Shown here in pieces: positions 32,611 through 33,490 of a stretch of DNA of 33,490 bases (positions within the stretch are counted from its first letter, which is position 1; the number at the start of each line of letters is the position of its first letter). A model generated the notes under the pieces. The model saw nothing but the letters and a program-made list of their open reading frames with translations, was not told where the DNA came from and ran no database searches. This stretch comes from Rubellimicrobium roseum (GTDB lineage: Bacteria > Pseudomonadota > Alphaproteobacteria > Rhodobacterales > Rhodobacteraceae): NCBI RefSeq assembly GCF_006152145.1, contig NZ_VDFV01000042.1, positions 1 to 33,490 of the forward strand, written 5' to 3'. A program made the translations under genes and the position numbers.

Positions 32611-32949
32611 TCAGCCGCAACGGACGCGGATGATCTCGTCCAGGACGTCCAGATCGAAGTTCAGCCGCTGGGGGTTGAAATCCATCGTCACCGCGTCGCC
32701 GGGGCGGATCACCCGGACAGGGTTCGCGAAGCGCGCGGCGTCGATCAGGCCCACGTCGCCGCCGATGAAGCTCGCCAGCTCCGAGGCGCCGCAGGTGTCC
32801 TGCTCCGGGCTGGGCAGGACGGGCAGCAGCATGTCGGAGGGCGGCGCGTCGGCCACGGGGACCTCCTCCACGGGCGCGGGGGCCGTGACGGCGCAGGCGG
32901 AGAGGAAAAGGGCGAAAAGGGCGGGGGCGGTCAGGCGCGGAAGGGTCAT
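32611..32949 (-). CDS. Lipoprotein with I78-type peptidase inhibitor domain, copy 1
   Basis: 112-residue precursor. A lipoprotein signal ends at LSAC (Cys19), so the mature protein is probably lipid-anchored in the cell envelope. After a proline- and valine-rich spacer of about 30 residues comes a domain typical of the I78 inhibitor family: CGASELASFIGG, RVIRPGDAVTMDFNPQRLNF and a final RVRCG. I78 proteins block serine proteases such as elastases and subtilisins; the target here is unknown. The two domain cysteines (about 53 and 111) could form a disulfide. It lies 50 bases downstream of a diverged copy on the same strand. Confidence 0.82.
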   Translation of the reverse strand: MTLPRLTAPALFALFLSACAVTAPAPVEEVPVADAPPSDMLLPVLPSPEQDTCGASELASFIGGDVGLIDAARFANPVRVIRPGDAVTMDFNPQRLNFDLDVLDEIIRVRCG

Positions 32950-32999
32950 GATCGCCGATCCTAGGCCCGCCCGCGCTGAGGCGCCAGCGGGGGGCGGCG

Positions 33000-33311
33000 T
33001 CAGCCGCAGCCCACCGTGACGACCGTGTCCGACGCGTCGGCGACGAAGGTCACCCGCTGCGGATTGGCCTCGCCGGTGGCGCCTTCGGGGCCCACCACGC
33101 GGACGGGCACCGGCGACTGGAACGTGGTGCCGCGCACGACGCCTGCGGGCTGTCCCACATAGTCCTGCAGGCCGCGCGCCCCGCAGGAGTCGCCCTCGTC
33201 GAGGACGATCTCGAAGGCGCCGGGCGTCCCTTCAGGCACCGGGATGGGAATGATGCAGGCCGTGAGGGCGGCCAGCGCGACGAGCGGGAGGGCAAGACGG
33301 AAGACTGTCAT
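33000..33311 (-). CDS. Lipoprotein with I78-type peptidase inhibitor domain, copy 2
   Basis: 103-residue precursor with the same layout as its neighbour: lipobox LTAC (Cys19), a shorter spacer, then CGARGLQDYVGQ, VPVRVVGPEG, NPQRVTF and the ending VTVGCG. It retains the two cysteines and the NPQR motif, but the central part differs much from copy 1, so the two have probably diverged in target. ATG 33311 is chosen as the signal peptide starts there directly. Upstream is the control region of the divergent formaldehyde dehydrogenase gene. Confidence 0.78.
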   Translation of the reverse strand: MTVFRLALPLVALAALTACIIPIPVPEGTPGAFEIVLDEGDSCGARGLQDYVGQPAGVVRGTTFQSPVPVRVVGPEGATGEANPQRVTFVADASDTVVTVGCG

Positions 33312-33345
33312 GCCACGACGCTAGCCGAACGGCATTGCTGTCCCA

Positions 33346-33368
33346 AGCGGGACTGTAGACATCCCGCT
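33346..33368. promoter_or_regulatory. Inverted repeat upstream of the class III alcohol dehydrogenase gene
   Basis: AGCGGGA and TCCCGCT are perfect inverted arms separated by nine bases, an operator-like layout of about two helical turns between arm ends. It lies 51 bases before the ATG at 33420 and 34 bases before the divergent lipoprotein gene. The binding protein is unknown; formaldehyde-responsive two-component systems regulate such genes in Paracoccus and Rhodobacter, but no link can be shown here. Confidence 0.45.
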
Positions 33369-33419
33369 CGCGGAATGGTGAAGCTGCCGCCCGAATGCAT
33401 CACCGGGAGGACCCTCATC

Positions 33420-33490
33420 ATGCGCACCCGTGCCGCCGTTGCTGTGGCTGCTGGTCAGCCGTTGGAGATCATGGAGGTGAACCTGGAGGG
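33420..33490 (+). CDS. Glutathione-dependent formaldehyde dehydrogenase (class III alcohol dehydrogenase), 5' end only
   Basis: Only the first 23 codons are inside the window: MRTRAAVAVAAGQPLEIMEV then NLEG. This is the characteristic N-terminus of class III alcohol dehydrogenase, S-(hydroxymethyl)glutathione dehydrogenase (known as FrmA, AdhI, FlhA or AdhC in different organisms), which removes formaldehyde bound to glutathione. GGGAGGA eight bases before ATG 33420 is a good ribosome-binding site. The zinc and cofactor motifs lie outside the window. Confidence 0.85.
   Translation, partial: MRTRAAVAVAAGQPLEIMEVNLE

Noticed and set aside
1-33490. CRISPR arrays, rRNA or tRNA genes, intact insertion sequences or prophage genes
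   Set aside because: No regularly spaced repeats, tRNA-like TTCGA-loop segments in a cloverleaf context, transposase motifs or phage structural genes were found on reading both strands.

Overview
The window is GC-rich DNA from an alphaproteobacterium, most likely a member of the Rhodobacterales (Paracoccus/Rhodobacter relatives). The clues are the ccoNOQP and ccoGHIS loci next to uspA, fnrL and an oxygen-independent coproporphyrinogen oxidase, family proteins such as DUF2794, and the start of a glutathione-dependent formaldehyde dehydrogenase gene at the right edge. The genus cannot be named from the sequence alone.

Left edge (1-904): an open reading frame of unknown function that enters from outside the window, then a short remnant of an EAL (cyclic-di-GMP phosphodiesterase) domain, then about 200 bases with no recognisable gene. 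Sugar or sugar-acid catabolic region (905-12506): a tightly packed minus-strand operon, read from right to left, encodes an AldA-like aldehyde dehydrogenase, a periplasmic sugar-binding protein, an ABC ATPase, two permeases (same arrangement as YtfQ-YtfR-YtfT-YjfF), an enolase-superfamily dehydratase, a zinc alcohol dehydrogenase and a KduD-like short-chain dehydrogenase. Divergently lie a FadR-type GntR regulator and a GMC oxidoreductase. The control region between them holds a perfect 15-base FadR-type palindrome, a second partial match on the regulator's own promoter, and a LacI-type palindrome. The substrate is not known: uptake, oxidation, dehydration and aldehyde oxidation are covered, but no aldolase or sugar-acid kinase is present here.

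Microaerobic respiration region (12562-25850): ccoG-ccoH-ccoI-ccoS (assembly and copper supply for cbb3 oxidase), then a three-gene plus-strand block (DUF2270 membrane protein, an unrecognised 171-residue protein, a DUF1127 protein), then ccoN-ccoO-ccoQ-ccoP (the oxidase itself), a UspA protein, FnrL and HemN. FNR-type boxes lie upstream of ccoG and ccoN, so FnrL encoded here probably switches on its neighbours when oxygen is low.

Right part (25851-33490): a 583-base intergenic stretch with a twice-repeated hairpin element whose stem shows a compensatory base change, then aspartate-semialdehyde dehydrogenase, a bestrophin-like/DUF4239 membrane protein, a secreted TPR protein, beta-carbonic anhydrase, an M17 aminopeptidase translationally coupled to an NlpC/P60 peptidase, a DUF2794 protein, two tandem lipoprotein I78-type peptidase inhibitors, and the 5' end of a class III alcohol dehydrogenase gene. 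I saw no rRNA, tRNA, CRISPR array or intact insertion sequence.
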